Part shown: piece after piece, positions 7,790 through 14,706 of the stretch
Position numbering within the stretch: the stretch's first letter is position 1
Layout: every line of letters begins with the position of its first letter
Virus record (IMG/VR): IMGVR_UViG_3300025128_000404
Span: 1 to 21,537 of that record
Length of the DNA stretch: 21,537 nucleotides
Direction: 5' to 3' (one strand)
Source of the DNA: a virus
Program-made: the position numbers and the translations under genes
The notes under the pieces: generated by a model
Told to the model about the DNA's origin: nothing
Database searches by the model: none
What the model saw: only the letters and a program-made list of their open reading frames with translations

Positions 7790-8147
7790 AATTATACAGT
7801 ATAGATATGATAACCCACATGATACTCTCCAACAGATTGGGGAGGCATTTAAGGTATCTAGGCAGTATGTATTTAAAGTACTAAAACAAAACGAAGTTCC
7901 AACTCTTCGGGCTAAAAAACTAAAAAATGCTCGGCATTGTAAAATATGTGGGGAACTTAGTACAAAATTAGTTCATGATGGAAGTTGTCACTTTCAATAT
8001 TATAACCTAAAAATAAACTGCGCTACGTGTAGAATACCTTTTTATCGTAAACGTAGTCAAATAGTTCAAAAATACAATCAAAACTTTAAAAACAGCTATT
8101 GTTCACTATCTTGTTACCATAAAGCTCGCACAGCTAGACAGCTGTAA
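7755..8147 (+). CDS. Helix-turn-helix / zinc-ribbon DNA-binding protein
   Basis: A 130-residue, strongly basic protein. Residues about 24-45 (TLQQIGEAFKVSRQYVFKVLK) are a clear helix-turn-helix of the resolvase/Xre type. Cysteine pairs follow: C62-x2-C65, C89-x2-C92 and C116-x3-C120, with C78 between, compatible with two zinc-binding sites; the last (YCSLSCYHKA) resembles zinc ribbons attached to HNH nucleases, but no HNH catalytic motif is present. The gene overlaps the preceding one by 35 bases and has only a weak SD, so the start is uncertain. It ends 21 bases before the sigma factor gene, next to a predicted promoter and palindrome, so a regulatory role in the switch between modules is plausible but inferred. 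Confidence 0.65.
   Translation: MKENKRQSQSFKIIQYRYDNPHDTLQQIGEAFKVSRQYVFKVLKQNEVPTLRAKKLKNARHCKICGELSTKLVHDGSCHFQYYNLKINCATCRIPFYRKRSQIVQKYNQNFKNSYCSLSCYHKARTARQL
8130..8145. promoter_or_regulatory. Palindrome overlapping the -35 box (operator candidate)
   Basis: Perfect inverted repeat ACAGCT-AGAC-AGCTGT. It covers the whole -35 hexamer (8135-8140) of the promoter for the sigma factor gene and the last codons of the HTH protein gene. A repressor bound here would block RNA polymerase. Short stems occur by chance, so this is tentative. Confidence 0.4.
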
Positions 8148-8162
8148 AAAACCTAATATAAT
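8135..8162 (+). promoter_or_regulatory. Sigma-70-type promoter giving a leaderless sigma factor mRNA
   Basis: TAGACA (8135-8140; 5/6 match to TTGACA), a 16-base spacer, then a perfect TATAAT (8157-8162). The usual start, about seven bases after the -10 box, falls at 8169, the A of the sigma factor ATG. No SD precedes that ATG, consistent with leaderless translation. Confidence 0.65.
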
Positions 8163-8168
8163 TACAAT

Positions 8169-8864
8169 ATGGAAATAAACGATAAATTAGTCCTTCAATG
8201 GGAGCCTAAAATCCAAAAAATGTTATCTACAACAGATATTATTGGTATGGACCGTGAAGACATAGCTCAAGAGCTGAGAATTGCCTTAGTAAAATCTGCT
8301 AAGAAATTTGATGAGACTAAGGGGGTTTTGTTCCACACATATTTACACACATCTTTAGTAAACACCATACGTACGTTAATTACTAAAGCGCAAAGAATAC
8401 CTATCTCAAGAAGTTTAGATGAAACATATGATGGTGATAATTTTCATGTATCATCTAAAATTTTACAGGCTCTTATAAATCCTGTAGACACCTTAGAGGA
8501 AACGGAGATTTCTTTATGGTTAGAAAATCAAGAATTAGAAAATAATGAAAAATATTTTTTAGAACTAAAACTCAAAGGGCTTACGATGGATGAGATTACT
8601 TTAAAGCTTCGACATGAATTTATCAAACGAGTAATGTTTTTTGCTGATTTTTATGATGTTTTTGGTGAAGTTCCTGACACTCTTTTCTTCCAACAATTAG
8701 CAGATAGGATTTTAGAGTTTTATAGTTCATCATATAAAGTTAGAGAAAATATAAAGAATAAAATACTACAAAGATTGGAGACTGAAAATGCCGAGAAGGA
8801 AGAGGCTACGAGGGAAACTGATACAGAAATCCAAGAGCAGGGTGAAGGATTCGCAGCAATTTAG
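8169..8864 (+). CDS. Phage sigma-70-like RNA polymerase sigma factor
   Basis: A 231-residue protein likely to redirect host RNA polymerase to phage promoters. Residues about 26-90 match sigma region 2 (DREDIAQELRIALVKSAKKF, then a T-Y-L-x2-S-L-V-N-T-I-R stretch and KAQRIPISRSLDE). A region-4-like segment is near residues 124-145 (YFLELKLKGLTMDEITLKL), followed by an unusual helical extension and an acidic tail. The ATG has no SD but has its own promoter immediately upstream. The last 77 bases overlap the next gene in another frame. It heads the replication block, so it may drive late or tail genes, or amplify its own block. Region 4 is divergent, so promoter specificity cannot be predicted. 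Confidence 0.75.
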   Translation: MEINDKLVLQWEPKIQKMLSTTDIIGMDREDIAQELRIALVKSAKKFDETKGVLFHTYLHTSLVNTIRTLITKAQRIPISRSLDETYDGDNFHVSSKILQALINPVDTLEETEISLWLENQELENNEKYFLELKLKGLTMDEITLKLRHEFIKRVMFFADFYDVFGEVPDTLFFQQLADRILEFYSSSYKVRENIKNKILQRLETENAEKEEATRETDTEIQEQGEGFAAI

Positions 8865-9027
8865 AGTTATTGCTGAAAACAAGACCCCGCAAAACTTTTG
8901 GTTATTTGGAGAGTATTCTTCTCTAGATGATGCAAAGGAAGAAATTGACAAACTACATACACCTGATGTAAATTATTATATATACTCAGAATTAAATAGA
9001 GTCTTATATACAAAGATAGGTGAATAG
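8788..9027 (+). CDS. Conserved small phage protein (overlaps sigma factor)
   Basis: A 79-residue protein starting inside the sigma factor gene with a good SD (GGAG 8777-8780, 7 bases to ATG). The N-terminus is very basic (MPRRKRLRGKLIQKSK), followed by an alpha/beta domain of about 50 residues: QQFRVIAENKTPQNFWLFGE, an acidic helix (SLDDAKEEIDKL), and YYIYSELNRVLYTKIGE. The strand-helix-strand pattern looks like a genuine domain and not an accidental frame. Function unknown; the basic head would allow nucleic acid or polymerase contact. Confidence 0.7.
   Translation: MPRRKRLRGKLIQKSKSRVKDSQQFRVIAENKTPQNFWLFGEYSSLDDAKEEIDKLHTPDVNYYIYSELNRVLYTKIGE
9016..9020 (+). promoter_or_regulatory. SD ATAGG selecting the TTG start of the helicase
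   Basis: A possible GTG start at 9020 would share its first base with this SD. The TTG at 9029 is 8 bases downstream, the correct spacing, and is in frame. TTG starts are also used by primase and polymerase. Confidence 0.5.
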
Positions 9028-9028
9028 A

Positions 9029-10282
9029 TTGGCAAGCCCTAGTTATGAATTTATAGAGTCGGCTATAATATTTGGTTTAAACGATGCCGACAAATTAAAA
9101 GAATTTAATTATCATTCTAATGATTTTGCAAAGCATGGCGACGCATTTAAATTTGTTGGTGATTATTTGGATAAGTACAGTAATTTTCCTACTGAAGAGG
9201 TCCTTATAGAAAATTTTCCTACCTTAGACCCAACAGCCAAGTCACAGACGTTCTCATACGCACTGGACATGTTTAAAAGCCAAGTGTTACAACGCGCTGT
9301 GGTTAAAACAGTGCAACAGCAGAGAGAATTAGTAAAAGAAAACCCTAAACAAGCTATAGCTAATATTATGAGTGGTTTATCAGACGTTGATTTGGTGTAC
9401 GATGAAGATATCAAAACGTATGACCAAGGAACCACTGAGCGTGTACAAGAGTGGGAAGAAAGAAAAACACGTAGAAAAATGGGTGATGGTCTTATGGGCA
9501 TACCCACAAGTTTCAAATTTATTAATCAAAACGGTATAGGGTGGCAACCCGGTGAGCTTATTGCAGCATTTGCTAGACCAACAGTCGGTAAGACGTGGTT
9601 ATGTGTACATGCAGCGGCAACTGCGGTACATAATGGATTTAAAACCTTGTTAATTTCTACTGAAATGCCTAATCCTCAGATTGTTATGCGTTTAGATGTA
9701 GCTTTAGCTAAGATGAAAGGGTACAACTTTTCACACAGAGCCATACGTCATGGGGACGAAATGGACATAGAATCATATATAAAGTTTTTAAAAGAATCTA
9801 ATAAACAATCATTATTGGTTTGTGATGGTATAGCTGGGCAAACCGGAATATCATTAGAGTCAATCGCAGGATTGATTAGAAAACATAACCCTAAATTTGT
9901 TGTTATTGATGGTGTTTACTTACTTACAACAAAGGATACTGATAAAGCTGCATGGGAGCAATCACATGGAATTTTTTACGGGTTGAAAAATTTAGCAATA
10001 TCTACAAATACTCCAATCATGGTATCAACACAAGCTAACAGGGATGCTTCAAATGAATTTCTTCCTCCTTCAGCAGCGCAAGTTGCTTTTGGGGATGCAT
10101 TAATAAGAGCCGCTGATGTAGCAGTTGCGATGGCTAAGGTCGAGGACTATAACGATAAAAGGTTGATTCAATTTGCCAAATATCGAGATGGTGAGTTAGC
10201 GCATGATAGGATATACATGCAGTGGGGTGTAGATAATGGAACAATACATGAACTATCCGACTTTGAAGTCGAATATGAATAG
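9029..10282 (+). CDS. dnaB: Replicative DNA helicase, DnaB-like
   Basis: A 417-residue hexameric 5'-3' replicative helicase. The N-terminal ~100 residues are the helical DnaB N-domain; the C-terminal RecA-like domain has Walker A ARPTVGKT (K188), normal for DnaB, then a TLLISTEMP motif (H1a-type), VVIDGVYLL Walker B, and a STQANRD-type H3 motif with downstream ADVAVAM. The start is chosen as TTG 9029 over GTG 9020 because of SD spacing. It overlaps nothing but follows the preceding stop by one base, and sits with primase, SSB and polymerase. It is slightly shorter than cellular DnaB (~470), typical of phage versions. No separate loader gene is recognised. Confidence 0.9.
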   Translation: MASPSYEFIESAIIFGLNDADKLKEFNYHSNDFAKHGDAFKFVGDYLDKYSNFPTEEVLIENFPTLDPTAKSQTFSYALDMFKSQVLQRAVVKTVQQQRELVKENPKQAIANIMSGLSDVDLVYDEDIKTYDQGTTERVQEWEERKTRRKMGDGLMGIPTSFKFINQNGIGWQPGELIAAFARPTVGKTWLCVHAAATAVHNGFKTLLISTEMPNPQIVMRLDVALAKMKGYNFSHRAIRHGDEMDIESYIKFLKESNKQSLLVCDGIAGQTGISLESIAGLIRKHNPKFVVIDGVYLLTTKDTDKAAWEQSHGIFYGLKNLAISTNTPIMVSTQANRDASNEFLPPSAAQVAFGDALIRAADVAVAMAKVEDYNDKRLIQFAKYRDGELAHDRIYMQWGVDNGTIHELSDFEVEYE

Positions 10283-10286
10283 GAGG
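10281..10286 (+). promoter_or_regulatory. Strong SD AGGAGG selecting ATG 10293
   Basis: A perfect AGGAGG spanning the helicase stop, 6 bases before ATG 10293. It shows that upstream in-frame ATGs at 10236 and 10275, which lie inside the helicase gene or before the SD, are not the start. Confidence 0.75.
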
Positions 10287-10292
10287 CCTATA

Positions 10293-10481
10293 ATGGGAAT
10301 TTTTTCATGGTTAGGTGGAACTACTGAAGATGACATAGTAGTTACTACCGGAAAAAGCAAAGGGAGAGGCAAACCAGTAACAAAAATTACTGTCGGAGAC
10401 ATCAGGAACAGAAGAGTTGTTGATGAGAACGGGTTTGTAAATAAAGTTGTGCTTTTCCTTACTACCACAAAAAGGAAATAA
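10293..10481 (+). CDS. Small basic protein between helicase and primase
   Basis: A 62-residue unrecognised protein with a strong SD. The N-terminus is short and hydrophobic (MGIFSWLGG), followed by an acidic patch (TEDD), a Gly/Lys-rich segment (TTGKSKGRGKP) and a beta-rich basic C-terminus ending VLFLTTTKRK. No domain recognised. Its position between helicase and primase hints at a replication role such as loader or nucleic acid binding; this is inference only. Confidence 0.6.
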   Translation: MGIFSWLGGTTEDDIVVTTGKSKGRGKPVTKITVGDIRNRRVVDENGFVNKVVLFLTTTKRK

Positions 10482-10483
10482 AA

Positions 10484-11344
10484 TTGATTGATTGGCATTC
10501 TATCCTTTTGAAATACGGTGTCTCAGTAGAGAACACAGAAGAAGTAATGATTAGCTGTCCTTTCCACGAAGACAGAAGGGAATCTTGCGCATTAAATTTA
10601 GAAAAAGGCGTATGGATTTGTTTTGCTGGCTGTGGTCAAGGCGGGCTAAAAGGGTTTATAAAAGAATATTCAGGCAAATCTTGGGATGCAATAAATGCAG
10701 ACATACAAGAAGAAGAGCTTGATTTGAACTGGGACTTTTTAGACGAAATAATTGTTGAAGAAGAACCACAGACATACGAAGAACCCGAAGGATTAGAAGA
10801 CGTGCCAAGTAACCATTGGATTTATGAGAGAGGTTTTAATAAATCTACTATAGAACGATGGGATTGCAGGACAAATAAATACTTAGATTTTATGATACCT
10901 GTAAAAAATATAGATAATGAAGTGTTGGGATGGATAGCAAGAAGAAGAAATGCTATTCCAAAATACATGTACTCCAAAGGATTTGCGAAAGCAAAAACAC
11001 TATTTGGTATAAATCAAATACTTGATACAAATAAAATTTATTTAGTAGAAGGTGCTTTAGATTGTATGTGGTTGAATCAACATGGGTATTCAAGTTTAGC
11101 CATTTTGGGAGCAAGTATCTCCCGAAAACAAGTAGAACTCATAAGTTCTTTGCGACCTTCTGAGGTAGTCTTATCATTAGATAATGACGCAGCGGGTCAA
11201 AAAGGCATTGATAAAGCTACGGTTGACATGAATAGTAGATTTTTGTTATCATATTTAAGATTACCCAAAAATTATAAAGATGTTCAAGAAATAAGAAACA
11301 TCGAAACATTACATAAGGTGATAAAAAATACAACAATTTTTTGA
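10484..11344 (+). CDS. dnaG: DNA primase, DnaG-type
   Basis: A 286-residue primase that makes RNA primers for lagging-strand synthesis. The N-terminal zinc finger has C25-x2-H28, C46 and C50 (SCPFHED, then WICFAGCGQGG), the CHC2 pattern. The Toprim domain has YLVEGALD (E189), LAILGAS and VVLSLDNDAAG (D233, D235), the metal-binding residues. It is much shorter than E. coli DnaG (581), lacking the C-terminal helicase-binding domain, as in other phage primases. It begins with TTG, three bases after the previous stop, with SD AAAGGAA at about 10471. Confidence 0.9.
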   Translation: MIDWHSILLKYGVSVENTEEVMISCPFHEDRRESCALNLEKGVWICFAGCGQGGLKGFIKEYSGKSWDAINADIQEEELDLNWDFLDEIIVEEEPQTYEEPEGLEDVPSNHWIYERGFNKSTIERWDCRTNKYLDFMIPVKNIDNEVLGWIARRRNAIPKYMYSKGFAKAKTLFGINQILDTNKIYLVEGALDCMWLNQHGYSSLAILGASISRKQVELISSLRPSEVVLSLDNDAAGQKGIDKATVDMNSRFLLSYLRLPKNYKDVQEIRNIETLHKVIKNTTIF

Positions 11345-11345
11345 T

Positions 11346-11350
11346 AGGAG
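11346..11350 (+). promoter_or_regulatory. SD AGGAG selecting ATG 11356
   Basis: AGGAG lies 5 bases before ATG 11356. A TTG at 11341 is in frame but has no SD, so the SSB-like gene should start at 11356. Confidence 0.65.
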
Positions 11351-11355
11351 ATAAC

Positions 11356-12036
11356 ATGAGTGGTATAGCACGAATACAAAAAAGAATAGATGAGACAAGA
11401 AAACCTGCCTCTACAAGTAATGCGCCCGGAAGGGAGCTTTGGTTTAGAGATGGGGACCAAGTGTTTATGTCTTCAATTGCTACTGGAGCAGAAGACGATA
11501 AATTTTTAGACGAGATTTATTTATACACCCTAAGAGTAGGGAATGGATTTACTAACGTTCTAAAAGATGACAGGGTGGACACAAGCGCCATACCTGACGA
11601 GAATAGACCGTCACACAAGTTTGCTGTATGGGCATACGTACATAACGTAATCCACACAGAAAAACGAAATGACGATTGGGAAGAAGTTGAAGGACCTGCT
11701 GGCAAGAAAATGTATAGAGAAGATATAAACGATTTTAGAATTATATCTTTGAGCTTCGGAAGAAGTGACTATATATGGAATCAGCTAGTAGATGTTTACA
11801 GTGACTGGGGCGCTTTGAATAAAGGTGTCATAAGAGTCAAAAGAACTGGTCAAGGGATGTATGACACATCTTACTCAATTACAGCTACTCCAAAACAGGA
11901 TGTAATTCCTGAAGACAAGATGGCTGAACTTGATGACCTACCACTAATCAAAGATTACTTCTTTGAGAGATACGGCACATTTACCTTGCCGGAAGGTGGT
12001 TTGACTGACGACAAAGACGACGACGAACTTTTTTAA
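11356..12036 (+). CDS. Probable single-stranded DNA-binding protein
   Basis: A 226-residue protein, ATG start with SD, between primase and polymerase, the usual SSB position. Central region is beta-rich and plausible for an OB fold (LWFRDGDQVFMSSIATG, then HKFAVWAYVHNVIHTEKR, then DFRIISLSFGRSDYIWNQLV). The C-terminus is acidic and ends DDKDDDELF: an acidic tail with terminal Phe is typical of T7 gp2.5 and bacterial SSBs, where it docks other replisome proteins. It is not similar enough for me to place in either family by eye. SSB is needed in large amounts, fitting the strong ATG/SD start beside weak TTG starts of its enzyme neighbours. An alternative is another replisome accessory factor. 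Confidence 0.65.
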   Translation: MSGIARIQKRIDETRKPASTSNAPGRELWFRDGDQVFMSSIATGAEDDKFLDEIYLYTLRVGNGFTNVLKDDRVDTSAIPDENRPSHKFAVWAYVHNVIHTEKRNDDWEEVEGPAGKKMYREDINDFRIISLSFGRSDYIWNQLVDVYSDWGALNKGVIRVKRTGQGMYDTSYSITATPKQDVIPEDKMAELDDLPLIKDYFFERYGTFTLPEGGLTDDKDDDELF

Positions 12037-12048
12037 GAAAGTCTCGTT

Positions 12049-14019
12049 TTGTCAGTAGTTACTAATAGCTCCTTTCAACACGACATTGATTCACTGAGGT
12101 CGGTATTAGAGGTAGCACCGACCTTGGTGGTTGATGTTGAAACAAATGGACTGGAGCCATATAAATCCAACCAAATTTGCGGGGTAGGAGTAGGTGAACC
12201 TAATCACTTAGGTTTGATGCAATATTACCCATTCAGACACCATCAAGGTGAAAACCTTACTTTTGAAAAGTTACAACAACTTATTAATCTTTTAAACGGT
12301 TCAGTAAAAACATACATTGGTTATAATATCAAGTTTGATTTACATTTTCTGAACAATGAGGGATTAGAAGTCTTATCTAAAAAACTAGTTGATGTCATTG
12401 TAATGGCACGTCTAATAGAACACTCAGATATAAAAGAACTTGGCTTAACTCCTACAGGTAAAAGGAGAGTTGGTCCCGAAGCAGTGCAGTATGATATTGA
12501 TACTAAGAAAGTGTTACGTTCTAATAAATGGAACAAAGACTTTTCTTTAGCACCTCCTGATATTTTAGGGGAGTACTGTAAAAAGGATGTGTCTTTGACC
12601 GCAGACCTTTATGAAAGATTTACTAAAGAAGTCCAAAGAACTAAACAACAACGTATTTTTGATATGCAATGTGACCTCACAAAAGTTTTATATAAGATGG
12701 AACGTCGAGGTATACCTATTGATGTAAATTATGCTAAAAGGTCTAAAGATTCAATAAGTCAACGGTTGCAAGAGGTTGAACAAGAAATATTTAGAATAGC
12801 TGACACAGAGTTTAATGTATCTAGTCCAGCGCAAATTGGGGAGGTGTTTACTTCTTTAGGTATAGAGTCTCCAGTAAAGACTCCAAAAGGTAAGGATTCA
12901 TGGAGTGAAGCAGCCTTAGTAAGTATAAACCACAGACTAGCTGGTCTTATTAGACAATATAGGACTCTAGAGAAGCTCGTATCTACCTATATAGAGCCTT
13001 ACGTGGACACTGATGTGATGCACACCTCTTTTTGTAATTGGGGCACTGCTACAGGGAGATTATCTAGTCGAGGTCCGAATCTTCAAAACATTCCACGAAA
13101 TCATTTTAAATTGGGGGAGCGGGATTTATCTGAAGAAGAACGGGCTAATATAAAAGGGAAGATTGCTGCCACTGTGAGCGCTAAAGGAATTTCCATGAAT
13201 ACGGAGTTATCCGATGATGTTTTAAAAACGTGGTCTTTTGTGGGGGATGAATCCTATGACAGTCAAGATTCCTCTCAAATTTCAATTAGGCGCTTGTTTG
13301 TACCCCGGAAGGGTTACTCACTAGTAGGGTTTGACTACAGCCAAATGGAAGTAAGAGTTTTTATGTACCACTTTCGGAATAAAAAAATAGATGAAATATT
13401 ATCTAAAGATGATGTGGATTTTCACAGTGAAGCTGCTAAGTTAGCTTTTAAAGTAGATGAGTCTTCTGATAAATTCAAAGAATATCGTCAGGCGGCTAAG
13501 GCAATAACATTTGGGACTATATATGGAATAGGCAATACAAAGCTTTCCCAACAATTAAATACTTCGCCACGAGAAGCCGGTCAATATAAAAAACAATATT
13601 TCGCTGCAATGGAAGGCTCAAAAGATTTTTTTGATAAAGCCGTAAACAAGGTGGCTTTAGATGGGCAAATAAGAAGTAAATATGGACGGTTATATAAAAT
13701 ACAAAGAGACTTTGGATACAAAGGTGTAAATTATCTCGTTCAAGGTCTTAGCGCAGACTTATTGAGTGAGCGCATGTTAGAAGTAGATAAGTACCTAGAT
13801 GGTAAAAAAAGTAATCTACTCTTACAGGTACATGATGAGATTATATGTGAGATACACGACTCGGAATTAGAAAGTGTTCCATATAAAATAAAAGAGCTGT
13901 TAAAAAATAATAGTTTAGATATCCCGTTAGATGTGGATATGGAGATATTTCAAGGCTCATGGGCGGTAAAGAAAGATTTGAAACCACTAACCTTTGACGA
14001 TTTGATTGACTGGGACTAA
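12049..14019 (+). CDS. polA: Family A DNA polymerase with 3'-5' exonuclease
   Basis: A 656-residue replicative polymerase without a 5' nuclease domain, T7-like in architecture. Exonuclease: Exo I D29-x-E31 (VVDVETNG), Exo II N93/D97 (GYNIKFDLHF), Exo III Y176/D180 (YCKKD). Polymerase: TGRLSSRGPNLQNIPR, motif A DYSQME (D429, E434), motif B R480-x3-K484-x3-F488-x3-Y492 (QAAKAITFGTIYG), and motif C H595-D596-E597 (LQVHDEI). All catalytic residues are present, so proofreading and synthesis should both work. F488 is at the E. coli Phe762 position, where Phe, Tyr or Leu varies among marine phages. It begins TTG, 12 bases after the SSB stop and in the same frame; the next ATG would remove Exo I. Confidence 0.95.
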   Translation: MSVVTNSSFQHDIDSLRSVLEVAPTLVVDVETNGLEPYKSNQICGVGVGEPNHLGLMQYYPFRHHQGENLTFEKLQQLINLLNGSVKTYIGYNIKFDLHFLNNEGLEVLSKKLVDVIVMARLIEHSDIKELGLTPTGKRRVGPEAVQYDIDTKKVLRSNKWNKDFSLAPPDILGEYCKKDVSLTADLYERFTKEVQRTKQQRIFDMQCDLTKVLYKMERRGIPIDVNYAKRSKDSISQRLQEVEQEIFRIADTEFNVSSPAQIGEVFTSLGIESPVKTPKGKDSWSEAALVSINHRLAGLIRQYRTLEKLVSTYIEPYVDTDVMHTSFCNWGTATGRLSSRGPNLQNIPRNHFKLGERDLSEEERANIKGKIAATVSAKGISMNTELSDDVLKTWSFVGDESYDSQDSSQISIRRLFVPRKGYSLVGFDYSQMEVRVFMYHFRNKKIDEILSKDDVDFHSEAAKLAFKVDESSDKFKEYRQAAKAITFGTIYGIGNTKLSQQLNTSPREAGQYKKQYFAAMEGSKDFFDKAVNKVALDGQIRSKYGRLYKIQRDFGYKGVNYLVQGLSADLLSERMLEVDKYLDGKKSNLLLQVHDEIICEIHDSELESVPYKIKELLKNNSLDIPLDVDMEIFQGSWAVKKDLKPLTFDDLIDWD

Positions 14020-14033
14020 AAAACTGATAGTAT
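14006..14033 (+). promoter_or_regulatory. Extended -10 promoter before the small-gene block
   Basis: TTGACT (14006-14011; 5/6 match), a 16-base spacer ending in TGA, then TAGTAT (14028-14033), giving an extended TGN -10 element. An alternative -10 is TATATA at 14031-14036. Predicted starts are about 14040-14043, on or just before ATG 14043, which has no SD: a second leaderless or near-leaderless start. Confidence 0.5.
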
Positions 14034-14042
14034 ATAAAGACA

Positions 14043-14309
14043 ATGGGCAAGTATAACGAAGAGCAAATAATAAAAGAAATATCTGAGTATGTAAACAATA
14101 CATACGACGAACATTACAGTGAAGGTGAAGTACAGACTTTAGACTTTATCGATGCTTGTGGTGATGCGCCAGCTTTTTGTAGAAGTAACATACTAAAGTA
14201 TGCATCTAGATATGATAAAAAGGGCACACCTAGAAAAGATATATTAAAAATAATACACTATGCAATGTTACTGTTGCATTTTAATGACAAGGAGAATAAG
14301 AATGAGTAA
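14043..14309 (+). CDS. DUF3310-like small protein
   Basis: An 88-residue protein. Residues about 35-82 match the DUF3310 pattern of many phages (TLDFIDACGDAPAFCRSNIL, then KYASRYDKKG, RKDILKIIHYAMLLL), a small helical domain sometimes annotated as nucleotide kinase-like without proof. It is the first gene after the second predicted promoter and has no SD. It ends overlapping the ATG of the next gene. Function unknown; DUF3310 proteins often lie near nucleotide metabolism or replication genes. Confidence 0.65.
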   Translation: MGKYNEEQIIKEISEYVNNTYDEHYSEGEVQTLDFIDACGDAPAFCRSNILKYASRYDKKGTPRKDILKIIHYAMLLLHFNDKENKNE

Positions 14310-14706
14310 CGTTGAAAGACCAAATGAATATCAGATGACCTTTGGGGACGTTTATTACAATAGTGAACATGAGATGCTTTTAGGAGAAAAAGTAATTAAA
14401 GATTTTATACGAGGGTTTCAACATGCAATAGTAGTAAAAGAAAAACACTTAGATTCAAATGAATGGGACGACTTAAGGGACCCCCTTTCAATAGAATGGA
14501 TGGAAATAGGACAAAAGGAGCATGACAAAGGGACTTTTAATTGTGGTCCGTATCTACAGGGTTATTCATTTGGAGCTGATATAGTAGCTAACAAAATATC
14601 AAAAGCTGATTATGATAATTATATTGCCCAATATGAAAGCTATAAAAACAGTTTTTGGGATAATAGACCTGACGTTGATAATTTATTAGATGACAAAGAA
14701 GAATGA
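14302..14706 (+). CDS. Acidic hypothetical protein
   Basis: A 134-residue protein starting at ATG 14302 with SD AAGGAGA at 14289-14295, 6 bases upstream; an earlier in-frame ATG at 14260 lies inside the previous gene without SD. It is acidic and rich in Asp, Glu and Tyr, mostly helical, and contains GPYLQGYSFGADIVANKISK and ends NRPDVDNLLDDKEE. No family recognised. It is in a translationally coupled chain with its neighbours (overlaps of 8 and 4 bases). Confidence 0.65.
   Translation: MSNVERPNEYQMTFGDVYYNSEHEMLLGEKVIKDFIRGFQHAIVVKEKHLDSNEWDDLRDPLSIEWMEIGQKEHDKGTFNCGPYLQGYSFGADIVANKISKADYDNYIAQYESYKNSFWDNRPDVDNLLDDKEE

Noticed and set aside
8130-8145. Hairpin as a Rho-independent terminator of the tail operon
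   Set aside because: The stem is only 6 bp and is followed by A residues, not T, on the + strand.
10236-10292. Upstream ATG start for the small gene between helicase and primase
   Set aside because: It lies inside the helicase gene with no SD, whereas AGGAGG precedes ATG 10293.
12034-12051. Stop-codon readthrough fusing SSB to polymerase
   Set aside because: They are in the same frame across TAA, but TAA is the least leaky stop and a TTG start of standard type follows; no positive evidence for readthrough.
14260-14301. Upstream start for the acidic hypothetical gene
   Set aside because: It lies inside the DUF3310-like gene without SD; ATG 14302 has AAGGAGA at good spacing.
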